From contig CM071595.1 in NCBI GenBank assembly GCA_036435485.1, forward strand, positions 9,972,001 through 10,036,000: 64,000 bases of DNA. Reading direction: 5' to 3'. This DNA is from Saposhnikovia divaricata. Its lineage: Eukaryota > Streptophyta > Magnoliopsida > Apiales > Apiaceae. Under the pieces are notes generated by a model, which was not told the origin of the DNA, searched no databases, and saw only the letters and a list, made by a program, of their open reading frames with translations. Positions within the stretch are counted from its first letter, which is position 1. Each line of letters opens with the position of its first letter. Both the position numbers and the translations under genes were made by a program. Shown here piece after piece: positions 1-10,899 of the stretch.

Positions 1-498
1 AAGGGTTCTACATCAACTTTGAAGAAGTAGCGGGGAGTTGCTGTCTAAGATAAGTTGTGTAGGTTTTTCACAACGACTTTGAGGGTGTAACGGGGAGTTA
101 CAACCCAAGACGAGTCTTGTGGGTTTTTATATTTATTGTGAGGTAGTGTCTCGGAGATACGTACCAAGACCAATATTTATAGGGTTGTAAAGGCTTCTCC
201 GCCTAGTAAAGGAGTGAGTTATTTTTAAGGGAAAATCTCGAGTCCGGAGAGGAGCTCGGGGACTGGAGTAGGGATGAGCGAATCCATTAGGGGTTGCGCC
301 ATCGCGAACCAGGATAAAATCTCCTAGGTGGTATTTTCCTTCCTTGTCTTTTATTTCTGCACTTATAAACTGCATAACGACTCGGTAAAGTTTTAAAAAG
401 GGAAAATTATTTTAAAACGCCATAATAATTTTTAAATTGGTAATTAAGCTATTCAACCCCTCTTCTAGCTTAATATAGCCCTCTTACGGGACCTATCA
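1..498 (+). mobile_element. 3' part of a Copia-type LTR, cut by the window edge
   Basis: The stretch from about 180 to 370 resembles the R/U5 part of plant Copia LTRs: a GGGGACTGGAGTAGG block, then GCGAACCAGGATAAAATC, then a pyrimidine-rich run. The end ACGGGACCTATCA finishes in CA at 497-498. From 499 on, the sequence matches the Helitron copy near 19433, so the boundary is set by homology. Positions 1-130 hold two diverged copies of a unit containing CGGGGAGTT. No coding sequence is credible here. The family assignment is inference. Confidence 0.5.
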
Positions 499-1382
499 TA
501 TTAATATTATAATATTATTATTATTTTATAAATTAAAACCACCCGTGATATAATTGGAAAAGGATATATTTTAGTTAGATAAAATAGAAAATGTAGCGTG
601 AAAATTAAAAAGGTGACATGTTTTAGGTGAAAAAGGTAATTGATTAGTTTATAGTAATTATAATTTTCTTATCTTATTTTACTAAATAACAATGCTCGTA
701 GTGTTTTTATAAAATGAGAAATTAATGTTGCCCATGATATTTCAAGAAAAAAAGGAATTTAATTAGAAAAAATGATACTTTTTTAGTTGAAAAGGTAATC
801 AATTATTTATTAATATTATAATAAAGAGAGATTTTAGTTAGGGAAAAGAGAAAATGTAGCGTGTTTTGGTTGAAAAAAGTAGTTGCCTGTGATATAATTG
901 GAAAAAAAAGAGATTTTTAGTTAGAGAAAAGAGAAAAGGTAATATGGTGGTTGAAAAAGGTAATTGATTAGTTAATAATAATTATAATATAATTATATTA
1001 TTTTATTTTATTAAACAAAATTGCTCGTAGTGTTTTTAAAATGGAGAAATTTTTGTTAGATAAAATATAAAAAATATTGTATTTTACCTGAAAAGGGAAA
1101 TTATTTAGTTGTTGAAAAATAGGAAAGGTAATATAACCTGAAATGGAAAATTGATTCGTAAAGCAGAAATTATAGTTAGATAAAATATAAAAGATATTGT
1201 ATTTTATCTGAAAAAGGAAATTGTTTAGTTATTGAAATATAGAATAGATAATATGTTGGAAATTGATTAGTTAATAGGATGAACTTTATTTGTAATTAAG
1301 TAAGGATAAATTAGTAAAATCAACAGGTACCGTACCGACCAACCAAACTTTTAATGTTTCGGTTTTAATATAAATGTATAGA
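499..1382 (-). mobile_element. 5' part of a non-autonomous Helitron (family 1)
   Basis: Read on the minus strand it starts A|TCTATACATTTATATTAAAA at 1382 and continues with AACATTAAAAGTTTGGTTGG, as in the copies at 17041 and 21640. Its body is the same AT-rich degenerate repeat (AAAAAGGTAATTGATTAG, GTGATATAATTGGAAAA). The 3' hairpin end is missing because the LTR ending at 498 interrupts it. Confidence 0.6.
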
Positions 1383-1779
1383 TTGATTGATTGACTAGTT
1401 GTTAGTTCAAGGAAGTTTCGTTGAATGAATAAAAGTTTTCAAATGTGATGGCTTTATAAAGAAAATTTGTGTCTCACAAAACCTTTCTGGTTTTGATTTT
1501 TTACACTGTTCGTTATAAGCGGTTGACTACTAAATTATGCATAATCCATAAGATAAAATATAGTCATGAGTGATTTTATTTGATTCGTATTTATGAGTAC
1601 TTTAATACAGTAAAGTTTTTATATTTAATACTAATACGAAATTAAAGATATTAACGATTAAAAGTATGCGTTGGCAAATGTATCCAAAAAAATAGGAAAA
1701 GTTTTTTGAGACGGAGGGAGTATAATATATTCCAAGTTAATAAGGTACTTTATGAATATGTTCCTTTTTATTTAATAAT
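1383..1779. other. AT-rich intergenic DNA with one solo MITE end
   Basis: No gene is visible. The string ACGGAGGGAGTA near 1710-1722 is a Stowaway-type terminal sequence, but I see no partner end, so it is probably a truncated MITE. Confidence 0.4.
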
Positions 1780-1781
1780 TA

Positions 1782-2030
1782 CTCCCTCCATTCCTCTCAA
1801 TGGTTTACATCAGGAGACGGGGGCGTGACACGCATTTTAATGCTCATAAAAAGTATAGTTCCATAATTTATTTTTATTTTTTTTCTTCTGAATAAAAATA
1901 TAATGTTTAAACTTTTATTCTAAAAAAGAAATTTTTAAAAATAAGTTATGGAACTATATTTTATATACACTTTAAAATGCGTGCCAAACAATGCTGAAAA
2001 CATGTAAAAAAATGAGAGAGACAGAGTGAG
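1782..2030. mobile_element. Stowaway-like MITE (Tc1/mariner), 249 bp
   Basis: It begins CTCCCTCCATTCC and ends GAGACAGAGTGAG, flanked on both sides by TA (1780-1781 and 2031-2032). The two halves pair over a long distance: CACGCATTTTAATG and AGTATAGTTCCATAA on the left answer to their complements TTTAAAATGCGTG and TTATGGAACTATA on the right. It is non-coding. Confidence 0.8.
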
Positions 2031-2032
2031 TA

Positions 2033-2534
2033 TTAATATGTTCAATAGTTAACTTTAACTCACATGTAACTCGTTTAAATATAATTAAGTTATAAATTTT
2101 GATAAATATGATTATAATGTTCCTAATGCAAAACAATATATGAGATTAGAAATTAGGATTTAAGAGATAAATAAAATCACCCGCCAACTCTTAATAGTAT
2201 GTAGCCCATTCCCTCCCACTCCCTATCATTCGATATGTCCGATTGGCTCTAACTCAAAGAAAAAAAAAAGATTAGATCGGAAGTAGATGAATGATTTGGT
2301 TGGTTTGAATTAGTTTTAGTTTTTGATTTTCGATTATAAGGATTGTTACGTTGTTAAGTTCAAACGATGATAATATAGTTTGTGATCTATGCTTTTGATT
2401 TTTTTACCAAGATTTTTCGATTTTACACTACACTTATATTGCTCCATAATTTTAATGCGTATTGTGGTTACTGTTTATTAACTAGTGTTTGAAACTTTTA
2501 CATGATATTCTTTTTGTTGTATATTGTCTTTTGT
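2033..2534. other. AT-rich intergenic DNA, nothing recognised
   Basis: No ORF of note, RNA gene or element end is visible between the Stowaway MITE and the hAT-like element. Confidence 0.4.
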
Positions 2535-2873
2535 AGGGGTGAGCATCGGGTGGTTCGGGCGGTTTAGGACCGCAACCAACCAAATCATAAATTTTGGATT
2601 TTTAATTTTTCAAACCATAACCAAACAAAAAACCATAATACTTAAAGAAAACAAACCTAATTATAACGGTTTGGTTTGGTCGGTTTCGGTTTAAAACCAA
2701 TATTAAATAATAAAAAATAGGCAACAACATATGTGAACCAATAGTAGCATAAAGTTTCGTCGAAGCAGTTATAAAATAAGTTACAAAATCTTTAAATATT
2801 TCCAAAGGATCATACATTAAGTTCACAAAAGTCTTAGTTAAAAATAAGTAGTCTAAAGCACTGGATATCAATA

Positions 2874-3090
2874 GCCTGTTTGGCATACCTTTTTATAAGT
2901 TCTTATGAACTTATTTTTAGGTAAAAATTTCATATTTCGATAATATTTTTTAATACAAGTATTTAATGTATGTTTTAGATTCTATATGTTGCAAAAAAAA
3001 ATTTAACTTTTTTCAGAAAAAAGTTAGAAATCTCTAACTTTGTCTTAAAATAAGTTGACTTATTCTAGGAAAAAGTTCCCCCAAACAACC
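2874..3090. mobile_element. MITE, GCCTGTTTGG family, copy 1
   Basis: It shares its whole length with copies at 10457-10648 and 40588-40803. Landmarks are GCCTGTTTGGC at one end, GTATTTAATGTATGTTT in the middle, AATCTCTAACTTTGTCTTAAAATAAGTT, and AAAAAGTTCCCCCAAACA at the other end. The ends form an imperfect inverted repeat (GCCTGTTTGG against TGTTTGGGGG). The superfamily is not settled because target duplications are unclear. Confidence 0.65.
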
Positions 3091-3393
3091 TACAAATGTA
3101 GCTCTCTAATTTCTACCCAACCCAAAAAAATGTATATATATAATCGCATATGTATAATCGAAACGTAGAAAACATAGATAAGAGCTTAGTATTAGAAAAA
3201 AGCATCTAATTAAGAAATCAAATCTGAGAAACAGAAGCACAGAGACCACGGCTTGAATGTTTGAGAGAAAAAGGGAAACGAAGAAATCTTGTGTTTGAGA
3301 GGCACGGTTGAGCAAGGTAGTTTTAAGTAGGCTACGACATCGTTTCAACATAAATATTTTTTATTTTATATAAGCATAAAATTAATATTAAAA

Positions 3394-3421
3394 CCATATA
3401 TATATATATATATATATATAA
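3394..3421. repeat. TA dinucleotide microsatellite
   Basis: An uninterrupted TA run sits inside the hAT-like element. Confidence 0.9.
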
Positions 3422-3688
3422 AATTTATATATTATTTGATCTTAATGGTCATGTTGGTTAAATCGGGGGAAAAATTAGTAAAACCAAACCAAACCCAACC
3501 CAAAATTTTCGGTTTTTAAAAATTTAAAACCATAACCAACCCATATTGAAAAAAAACCTAAATTTTCGATTTGATCGGATTGGTTTGGTTGGTTAACTGG
3601 TTTTCGGAAAACCGTGCTCATGTGTATAGGAAGATGTAACTAACAAAGAAGTAGGGCAGTACATAAAACTCCACCACTTATATCCAGG

Positions 3689-4814
3689 TGCTGTAGGGAG
3701 AATTTCGTTACAACACGAAATTGGAGGTTGCTGGAATCACTGAGCAAAATACGGATATTTTGCTAAGAACACGAAGAACACGGGAGGAGATTGGTGTTTG
3801 TTTGTGGCTGATCTTGTTGATAGATAGTCAGGGATGAGCTGAGGCGTATCCAAACAAGGTGCCTACGTACCCTATTTATAGGGATCAAGCCATACGTAGT
3901 TCTTGGAGAAGAAGTTACCTAGGCGGGCTAGGGTTTTAAGAGATAAGCCATAGTCCAAGCCCACTCGTTTAGGGCTGACGTGGTAGTGAGTCATCAACCC
4001 TATCCATGATCCATGGCCCAAAAGGAGGAAGCCTATGGTCTCGCACGGATAGAGTTGGCTAGTAGAGAAGTAACAAGGGCCTTGCATGCGACCTCGAGGG
4101 ATCTGGCCATGCGAAGCGAACCCTAGTGTCCAGATACTCATGCGACCTCGAGGGGTCAGGCCATGAGCCTTCCAGAGAAGAGGAGATAGTGATCTCGCTG
4201 TAGTGACCCCGCATTTGAGGTTATGTGCGAAGCGATCCCTTGACGGGAGCCAAACGAAGCGATCCCCGGGTAGCGACCCCGGTAGATGCGACCCCGAGGC
4301 TGAGCGGCATGAGAGGCGCATAGGCCTAGCGTGAGAGGCGCAGAGGCCTAGCGTGAGAGGATAGACAAGGTGCTCCTGTAGCGAGGTGGCCTTGTTGCTA
4401 GAGGTGGCCCCGTAGCGAAGCGGCCCTGTAGCTATGTGACCCTGTAGCGAGGCGGCCTGTAGCGAGGTGGCCCTATAGTGAGGCGGCCCTGTAGATGCGA
4501 CCTCGAGGCCGGGCTAGCATGAGACGCCTAGAGGCCTAGCGTGAGACGCCTAGAGTAGCAGTAGGAGGTCATAGTGAGGCGACCCCTAGGGCGGGATCAT
4601 GTCTTCGAGAGATTGTCTTCAAATAATATGATGAGATAAAGGTGAGGCGATCCCTGACCGGGCCTCACGCCTTGTTGATCCTTCTTCAATATTTAAGCCC
4701 ATTAGTAGATAATTGAGCCCATTAAGAGAGATGGTTGAGCCCATTAAGAGAGGTGGGCCCCTTGTATAGTCGTTTGAGCCTGTTTAGGATCTATGCCGAG
4801 ATTCGGGCATAACA
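3689..4814 (-). repeat. LTR (3' LTR in the element's orientation), 1126 bp
   Basis: On the plus strand it runs from TGCTGTAGGGAG to CGGGCATAACA, with TG...CA termini. It contains a 15-bp degenerate array (TGTAGCGAGGTGGCC) at about 4372-4490. It is 32 bp shorter than its partner through loss or gain of two units in that array. Confidence 0.9.
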
Positions 4815-5106
4815 ACTACCCCCCGATTCCATATTGCCATTATGAATGCAATGTGGAATCAAGTAAAGTGACGCCTTCCAGTTGATGTGAAGCCATGTAT
4901 ATGTTAGTGATGGTGACCTCGAAGGGTTCTTCCAAGCACAATATGGTCCTGCAGGGATCTTGAGAGGCGACCTCATAGGGCCTCGCGGTCATAAATTGTT
5001 AAATATGTCTTCTGTTTAGCTGATATATGAGCTCATGCTTTCACTTGTGTCTTCAAGCTCTTCCTAGAATATGATGAGAGGACTCTCCTCCGAGCTTACT
5101 CCTTGT

Positions 5107-5375
5107 TATTATGATGAGAAGGCTCCTTATATGATGAAAAGACTCCCTTTATGTTGAGGACTCCTCATAAGTTGAGAGGACTCCCCATAGCCCCATATGT
5201 GGAGAGGTCTTCTCTTTCTGATATAATGAGAGGACTCCTCATAGCCTCCTACGTTGCGAGGCCTCCTCGCAGCCTCATATGTTGAGAGGCCTCCTCCTCG
5301 CAGCCTCACATGTTGAGAGGCCTCCTTGCAACCTCATTTGTGGAGAGGCCTCCTCCTACTGATATAATGAGAGGA
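5107..5375. repeat. Degenerate tandem array, about 30-bp unit (GTTGAGAGGCCTCCTCGCAG)
   Basis: Repeated variants of TTGAGAGGCCTCCT...GCCTCATATG lie inside the non-autonomous LTR element. ORFs across it are accidental products of the repeat. Confidence 0.75.
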
Positions 5376-5750
5376 CTCCCTTAGTGGCTCGCACTTCTCA
5401 ACCTATGACCCTCTGGAGTAACGAGCTCGATCCCGGCTTCGTCCTTGTTTGATGACCCATCTCGCATATGAACACAAAGTACTCCTCCTTCGCCTCGCAT
5501 AATCCATATTGCTGGCTCTAGCCCCACCTCACATATGTAGCTGGTGGGCCTTGCATCTTTGAAAACTAGTAATTTTGAATTTTCCCAAGTGCTTTGGGAT
5601 AGCTGATTGAGTCTTCATATGCTCTTATTTGCTTGTAGATTGACTTTAACACATGCCTAGAGATAGCTCCACATTGTATAGACTTACGGATTGACCCATC
5701 ATCGCCAATGAGGTCAAGTGGCCTTGCATTGTAAGATATCGGGCTTGCGG

Positions 5751-5935
5751 CCTCACAACGCTAGGTGCAGCCTCGCAACGCTAGGTGATGCCTCGCAACG
5801 CTAGGTGTATCCTCGCAACGCTAGGTGTGGCCTCGCAACGCTAGGTGTGGCCTCGCTACGCTATGTGTGGCCTCGCAACGCTAGGTGTGGCCTCGCAACG
5901 CTAGGTGCTGGCCTCGCAACGCTAGGTGCTGGCCT
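5751..5935. repeat. Tandem array of nine 20-bp units (CCTCGCAACGCTAGGTGTGG)
   Basis: Nine consecutive units differ only in the last few bases and at two internal sites. The array lies in the interior of the non-autonomous LTR element. Confidence 0.9.
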
Positions 5936-6123
5936 TGTCTTGAAAATTTTTAAATGCCCTTCTAGAAGAGGTGTATATGTAATGCCACTATCCCCCGAGT
6001 CCTCATTATCATTGTAGATGTGATGAGGAATCAAATTGTTTCAGCAATCTTCTTATATTATTTGGAGTTGACACCATTTGTAATGAAAGGAATTTGATGT
6101 GATCCCGCTATAAGCATACTTGA

Positions 6124-6555
6124 CTCCTTCAACGCTATCCCAGAGCACTTGTACTCTTCACTGTTGTCCCAAGGCACTTGGCCTCATCAACGCTATCTGG
6201 GGGCACTTGGCCTCATTACGCTATCTCGGAGCACTTGGCCTCATCACACGCTATCCCAGGGCACTTGGCCTCATCATGCTATCCCGGAGCACTTGGCCTC
6301 ATCACACGCTATCCCAGGGTACTTGGCCTCATCACGCTATCCCGGGGTACTTGGCCTCATCAAAGTTGTCCCAAGGCATTTGGGCTCTCCAACGCTATCC
6401 CAGAGCACTTGTACTTGACTTCTTCAACGCTATCCCAAAGTACTTGTACTCTTCACTGTTGTCCCAAGGTACTTGACCTGATCAACGATATCCCGGGGCA
6501 CTTGGCCTCATCACGCTATCCCGGGGCACTTGGACTCTCCAACGCTAAGCAAGAG
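6124..6555. repeat. Tandem array, about 28-bp unit (CGCTATCCCAGGGCACTTGG)
   Basis: Roughly fifteen variants of ACGCTATCCC(A/G)GGGCACTTGGCCTCATC follow each other. Because 28 is not a multiple of three, all three plus frames stay open in turn, giving overlapping spurious ORFs. Confidence 0.85.
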
Positions 6556-6917
6556 CACTTAGCTTCTTTAATGTCATAACATGCTTCCCTATGTTGAACA
6601 AGAATGTAGATATTAAGGTCTTGAGCTCATTTTATTTTTAAAATACTTTAGCTTATCTTCCTTCATCTCTAGTATGAGCTTGAGACCAATGAGAGCCTCG
6701 TTTTCAGCCTCCTTATTTGTTGCTTGTTCTTCCCAGTGTCTTGAGTTAATCGAGGACCTCCTCATTGTCGACAAGGGTCGGGGGCGTCCCCCCTTACCCC
6801 AAGGATCGGGGGCGTCACCCCTCTCCTCGGCGTAGAGGTATTTCACCAAGAAAAAGCATCTCACGATCTCGATATCCACACCATATAGGGGCCTCATTAG
6901 CTTCATCATATAGGGGC

Positions 6918-7050
6918 CTCACGATCTCGACGAGGAGATGGGGGTCTGTCGTCACGACGATGGGACCACTCACGATCTCTACAAGGAGAGAGGGGGTCTG
7001 TCATCATGACGATGGGACCGCTCACGATCTCGATGAGGAGATGGAGGTCA
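6918..7050. repeat. Two to three copies of a unit of about 65 bp (CTCACGATCTCGACGAGGAG)
   Basis: CTCACGATCTC(G/T)A(C/T)(G/A)AGGAGA..GGGTCTGTC recurs next to the primer-binding end of the LTR element. It is non-coding. Confidence 0.7.
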
Positions 7051-7263
7051 TTTAGAACCTTGACCCTTGCCTTGGTCTCGCTTCTAGTGATGTAGCTTAT
7101 CCTTCTCGAACCCGGCCTTGCTACGCTAGGTGCAAGCATGGCCTCGCTCCTATGGGGTCGCTCCTGGGGGTCTCGCTATGCTAGCCCGACCTCGGCCTCT
7201 CCGTTGTTGGCCTCTCCGTTCTTCTTGTTCGAGTTAGTCATCGTTCTCCCAAATCAATGACTA

Positions 7264-7281
7264 CCCTCCTTCTAGCGCCAA
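7264..7281 (-). other. Primer-binding site of the non-autonomous LTR element
   Basis: The minus-strand sequence TTGGCGCTAGAAGGAGGG starts two bases inside the LTR. TGG at a tRNA 3'-CCA match is the standard arrangement. The tRNA identity needs comparison with a tRNA set. Confidence 0.65.
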
Positions 7282-7282
7282 T

Positions 7283-8440
7283 TGTTGTAGGGAGAATTTC
7301 GTTACAACACGAAATTGGAGGTTGCTGGAATCACTGAGCAAAATACGGATATTTTGCTAAGAACACGAAGAACACGGGAGGAGATTGGTGTTTGTTTGTG
7401 GCTGATCTTGTTGATAGATAGTCAGGGATGAGCTGAGGCGTATCCAAACAAGGTGCCTACGTACCCTATTTATAGGGATCAAGCCATACGTAGTTCTTGG
7501 AGAAGAAGTTACCTAGGCGGGCTAGGGTTTTAAGAGATAAGCCATAGTCCAAGCCCACTCGTTTAGGGCTGATGTGGCAGTGAGTCATCAACCCTATCCA
7601 TGATCCATGGCCCAAAAGGAGGAAGCCTATGGTCTCGCACGGATAGAGTTGGCTAGTAGAGAAGTAACAAGGGCCTTGCATGCGACCTCGAGGGATCTGG
7701 CCATGCGAAGCGAACCCTAGTGTCCAACTACTCATGCGACCTCGAGGGGTCAGGCCATGAGCCTTCCAGAGAAGAGGAGATAGTGATCTCGCTGTAGTGA
7801 CCCCGCATTGGAGGTTATGTGCGAAGCGATCCCTTGACGGGAGCTAAACGAAGCGATCCCCGGGTAGCGACCCCGGTAGATGCGACCCCGAGGCTGAGCG
7901 GCATGAGAGGCGCATAGGCCTAGCGTGAGAGGCGCAGAGGCCTAGCGTGAGAGGATAGACAAGGTGCTCCTGTAGCGAGGTGGCCTTGTTGCTAGAGGTG
8001 GCCCTGTAACGAGGTGGCCCTATAGCGAGGTGGCCCCGTAGCGAGGCGACCCTGTAGCTATGTGACCCTGTAGCGAGGCGGCCTGTAGCGAGGTGGCCCT
8101 ATAGCGAGGCGGCCCTGTAGATGCGACCTCGAGGCCGGGCTAGCATGAGACGCCTAGAGGCCTAGCGTGAGACGCCTAGAGTAGCAGTAGGAGGTCATAG
8201 TGAGGCGACCCCTAGGGCGGGATCATGTCTTCGAGAGATTGTCTTCAAATAATATGATGAGATAAAGGTGAGGCGATCCCTGACCGGGCCTCACGCCTTG
8301 TTGATCCTTCTTCAATATTTAAGCCCATTAGTAGATAATTGAGCCCATTAAGAGAGATGGTTGAGCCCATTAAGAGAGGTGGGCCCCTTGTATAGTCGTT
8401 TGAGCCTGTTTAGGATCTATGCCGAGATTCGGGCATAACA
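7283..8440 (-). repeat. LTR (5' LTR in the element's orientation), 1158 bp
   Basis: Plus-strand ends are TGTTGTAGGGAG and CGGGCATAACA. It is nearly identical to 3689-4814, with 32 extra bases in the TGTAGCGAGGTGGCC array (about 7970-8120). Confidence 0.9.
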
Positions 8441-8445
8441 CCAGG

Positions 8446-9734
8446 GTTAGATGTGAAGTATTCTCTAATTTTCGTTTTGTTTATACTTTTACTCTGTAGA
8501 GATTCAAACATCATTATTTATATAAAAAAAAGGTTATATTTGTTATATAAAAATGTGAAGTAATGAAATTAATTATGATTAATTTAAAATTGTAAAGAAT
8601 TTTGAAAATGGAACATATTTATAAATACAATTATAAATAAGGCATATTTATAAATCAATTTTTAAAATGGGATATATTAATAAAAACAACCCCTTTATAA
8701 ATGCAGGTTGAAGTTCAAAATACATATATTTAAGGAGTCCATATTCTAGAATCATGTTTACATGGAAAAGAAGAAAAAAAATAGCTACACGAGATCTTGA
8801 AATTATGGTGGGTAGAAGTTTGTTTTAAGGAAGATGGTAAAGATCCCATAATTGTTCCCAAATTTTCTTCCAAAATACTGATTTGTCACACTTATAATTA
8901 GTAATTTACTTATAATTGGTAATTTACTTATACATATGCATCTCCAATATTTGGGATAAATTTTGAAAAAACTTTTGAAGAACCTAGCATTACTCTTGTT
9001 TTATCATCATCCGAGTGGGTCAAAAACCTGTGTAACAAATTGCATACCAAATTCAAATAGCTGTACACGGAGAAAGTCGATATCTAGAAATGCATACAGA
9101 AAGGAAGGATACAGCCATACAGGTGAGCAATTCCAGGAAATACCAAGGGACTTGTAAGTTGGTGCATTTCGACTTAGCTAGTTCGCCTTTTTACTTGGAT
9201 TATTATATTCACATTTCTCCTTGGCGAAAAGACTTCTGTACATAATAATTTTATCTCCGTTCCTAGTACTGTAACCTATTAAATTCGTCTCATCTTTGTT
9301 AACAATAGCAATAGATTGATGATTTTGTAGTGTTTACTTATAAAGTTAAATCATCATTGTGAATATCTGTAGGTGCAACTGATGTAATAAAAATCGAAAA
9401 AAGTTCTAGATAAATTTCACTATTTTTACTAAATAAAAGTTTAAAAAAAACTATTTTTATGTAATTGTTTTATATATACGTATGTATTTTAAAGTAACAA
9501 CTAAAATAATTACAATAATTTTTATATTCATGAGATTTATAAATTAAAAAATAATTTTAATAATAAAAATATATATACAACTTAAAATTTTAACAATAAA
9601 ATATAATTAAAAAATTTACATGCAACCATTGATATAAAGGCGTTGTTTGGCTAAACTTATAGTTGGTAGCTTAGAGGTCCAATAGCTCCTTAGTTGATTT
9701 CTAAATATATAATAAAATAATGGTTAATAGTGAT
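8446..9734. other. AT-rich intergenic DNA, no supported gene
   Basis: A 64-codon ORF at 8963-9157 has no recognisable motif or coding context and I do not call it. No RNA gene or element end was recognised. Confidence 0.4.
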
Positions 9735-9985
9735 TTAGGAATCTTCTTTTGTACATCAACTCCAACAACATTTCCTATATTCATTCCTTGTTATTATTAT
9801 AATGATAAATTTGAAATCAATTAGAGAATGAGATATGGACAAATATTGAAAAATGTAGGGAACTGAATTTTTTATTGATAGAAATGAAATTAGGAATGAC
9901 TTGTGGTTCTCCAAAAGTAGGGAATGACTAGATATCTTTAGTGTTTTACGGAATTACTAGCACACAGTTGGAGTGGTATTTTGTA
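9735..9985. mobile_element. MITE-like repeat (TTTTGTACATCAACTCCAAC family), copy 1
   Basis: It shares TTTTGTACATCAACT(C/T)CAACAAC, ATTCATTCCTT and TTTATTGATAGAAATGAA with the inverted copy at about 41860-42085. Its right end (AGTTGGAGTGGTATTTTGTACTAA) matches the start of a third copy at 40017 in reverse. The ends are inverted relative to each other, as expected for a DNA-transposon MITE. Confidence 0.5.
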
Positions 9986-10456
9986 CTAACATAAGAGTTT
10001 ATGAGGAATGTTTGCCTACTCAACTTATTAGCTCAACTATTTATATGTTGATAAGTTGAACGTTAGTAACAACGTACTTTCATGCCAACTTATTTCTTAT
10101 TTGCTTCATTTTTTACTTGTTTAATAATTTATATTTTTACATTTGTGTTTTTAAATGTATTTTTAATTTAAAATACTTGAGTTGATATAATTGTGTTAAA
10201 TAATATTTTTTTGATTTAATTTTAAAAATACTTCACCAACTTATAAATAATTTTTTCAAACACCTATATAACTTATAAGTATTCTTGAACTTATCAATTA
10301 TATGACATTTATGCTTTTAAGTCATAAATTACTCATTTTAAGAAACCACAAATACCCATTAAGTAAAAAATTATCTTGAAAATAGAAGTGAAACAACTAT
10401 TTTGAATTTTTTTTAAAAGTGCACTATTAATTTGAAACGAAGGGAGTATCTTATTA
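9986..10456. other. AT-rich intergenic DNA with a solo Stowaway-type end
   Basis: AACGAAGGGAGTA at about 10437-10449 looks like a Stowaway end, but no partner is evident. No gene is visible. Confidence 0.35.
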
Positions 10457-10648
10457 GCCTGTTTGGCTTGACTTATTTTCGGGTAAAAATTTCATCTTTT
10501 AATAAAAAAAATTTATACAAGTATTTAATGTATGTTTGAGATTCTATAAGTTGCAAAAATAAGTTGGAAAATAAGTTGGAAAGTTAGGAATCTCTAACTT
10601 TGTCTTAAAATAAGTTAACTTATTCTGAAAAAAAGTTCCCCCAAACAC
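10457..10648. mobile_element. MITE, GCCTGTTTGG family, copy 2
   Basis: It starts GCCTGTTTGGCTTG and ends AAAAAAGTTCCCCCAAACAC. It is collinear with the copies at 2874 and 40588, including GTATTTAATGTATGTTTGAG and AATCTCTAACTTTGTC. Confidence 0.65.
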
Positions 10649-10899
10649 ATCATATATTTAGGCAAACATTGATGGGAATTCAATGTCCCGAAAATCTATT
10701 AATTTCTTAGCAAGATCCGTCCAAGTATAATTTTTTACGCACACTCAACCAAGATCTGCCCAAATTAAAATTCAAATTAACTTGACAATGTGAAACCTTA
10801 TAGTCTTATTCCAACATTTTCCAACAGCTTAATCGAAATTTTTTTTTTTTGACGAAAAGATGTTGCATTACTTCATTAAATCAACCAACAGAACATTAT

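Larger units (their letters stand above)
2535..3627. mobile_element. hAT-like non-autonomous element, carrying nested insertions
   Basis: The left end is TAGGGGTGAGCATCGG and the right end is a degraded ACCGTGCTCATG, so the outer ends are inverted. The subterminal parts are also complementary: AACCAACCAAATCATAAATTTT on the left against AAAATTTAAAACCATAACCAACC and GGTTTGGTTGG on the right. GGGGTGAGCA ends are typical of plant hAT MITEs. A smaller MITE (2874-3090) and a TA microsatellite (about 3394-3421) lie inside. No clear 8-bp target duplication remains. Confidence 0.5.
3689..8440 (-). mobile_element. Complete non-autonomous LTR retrotransposon with repeat-only interior
   Basis: Two near-identical direct repeats (3689-4814 and 7283-8440) enclose 2.47 kb. 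The 5-bp target duplication CCAGG lies at 3684-3688 and 8441-8445. The minus strand is the sense strand: after the LTR ending at 7283 comes a primer site starting TTGGCGCTAGAAGGAGGG (7281-7264), and a purine tract ending GGAATCGGGGGG lies just before the LTR at 4814. There is no gag, protease, RT or integrase, so it must be moved by another element's proteins. I count about ten substitutions plus one 32-bp indel between LTRs, which implies recent insertion. Confidence 0.9.

Noticed and set aside
2602..2886. 94-codon minus-strand hydrophobic ORF
   Set aside because: It lies within a hAT-like element and spans the edge of a MITE; there is no homology signal.
3872..4321. 149-codon minus-strand ORF
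   Set aside because: It lies wholly in the LTR of the non-autonomous element; a shortened version recurs in the other LTR.
5751..5935. CRISPR-like array
   Set aside because: Units are contiguous without spacers and sit in a plant retrotransposon.
6120..6579. Three overlapping plus-strand ORFs rich in HLASS/LGLI motifs
   Set aside because: They are the three frames of a 28-bp tandem array inside a non-coding LTR element.
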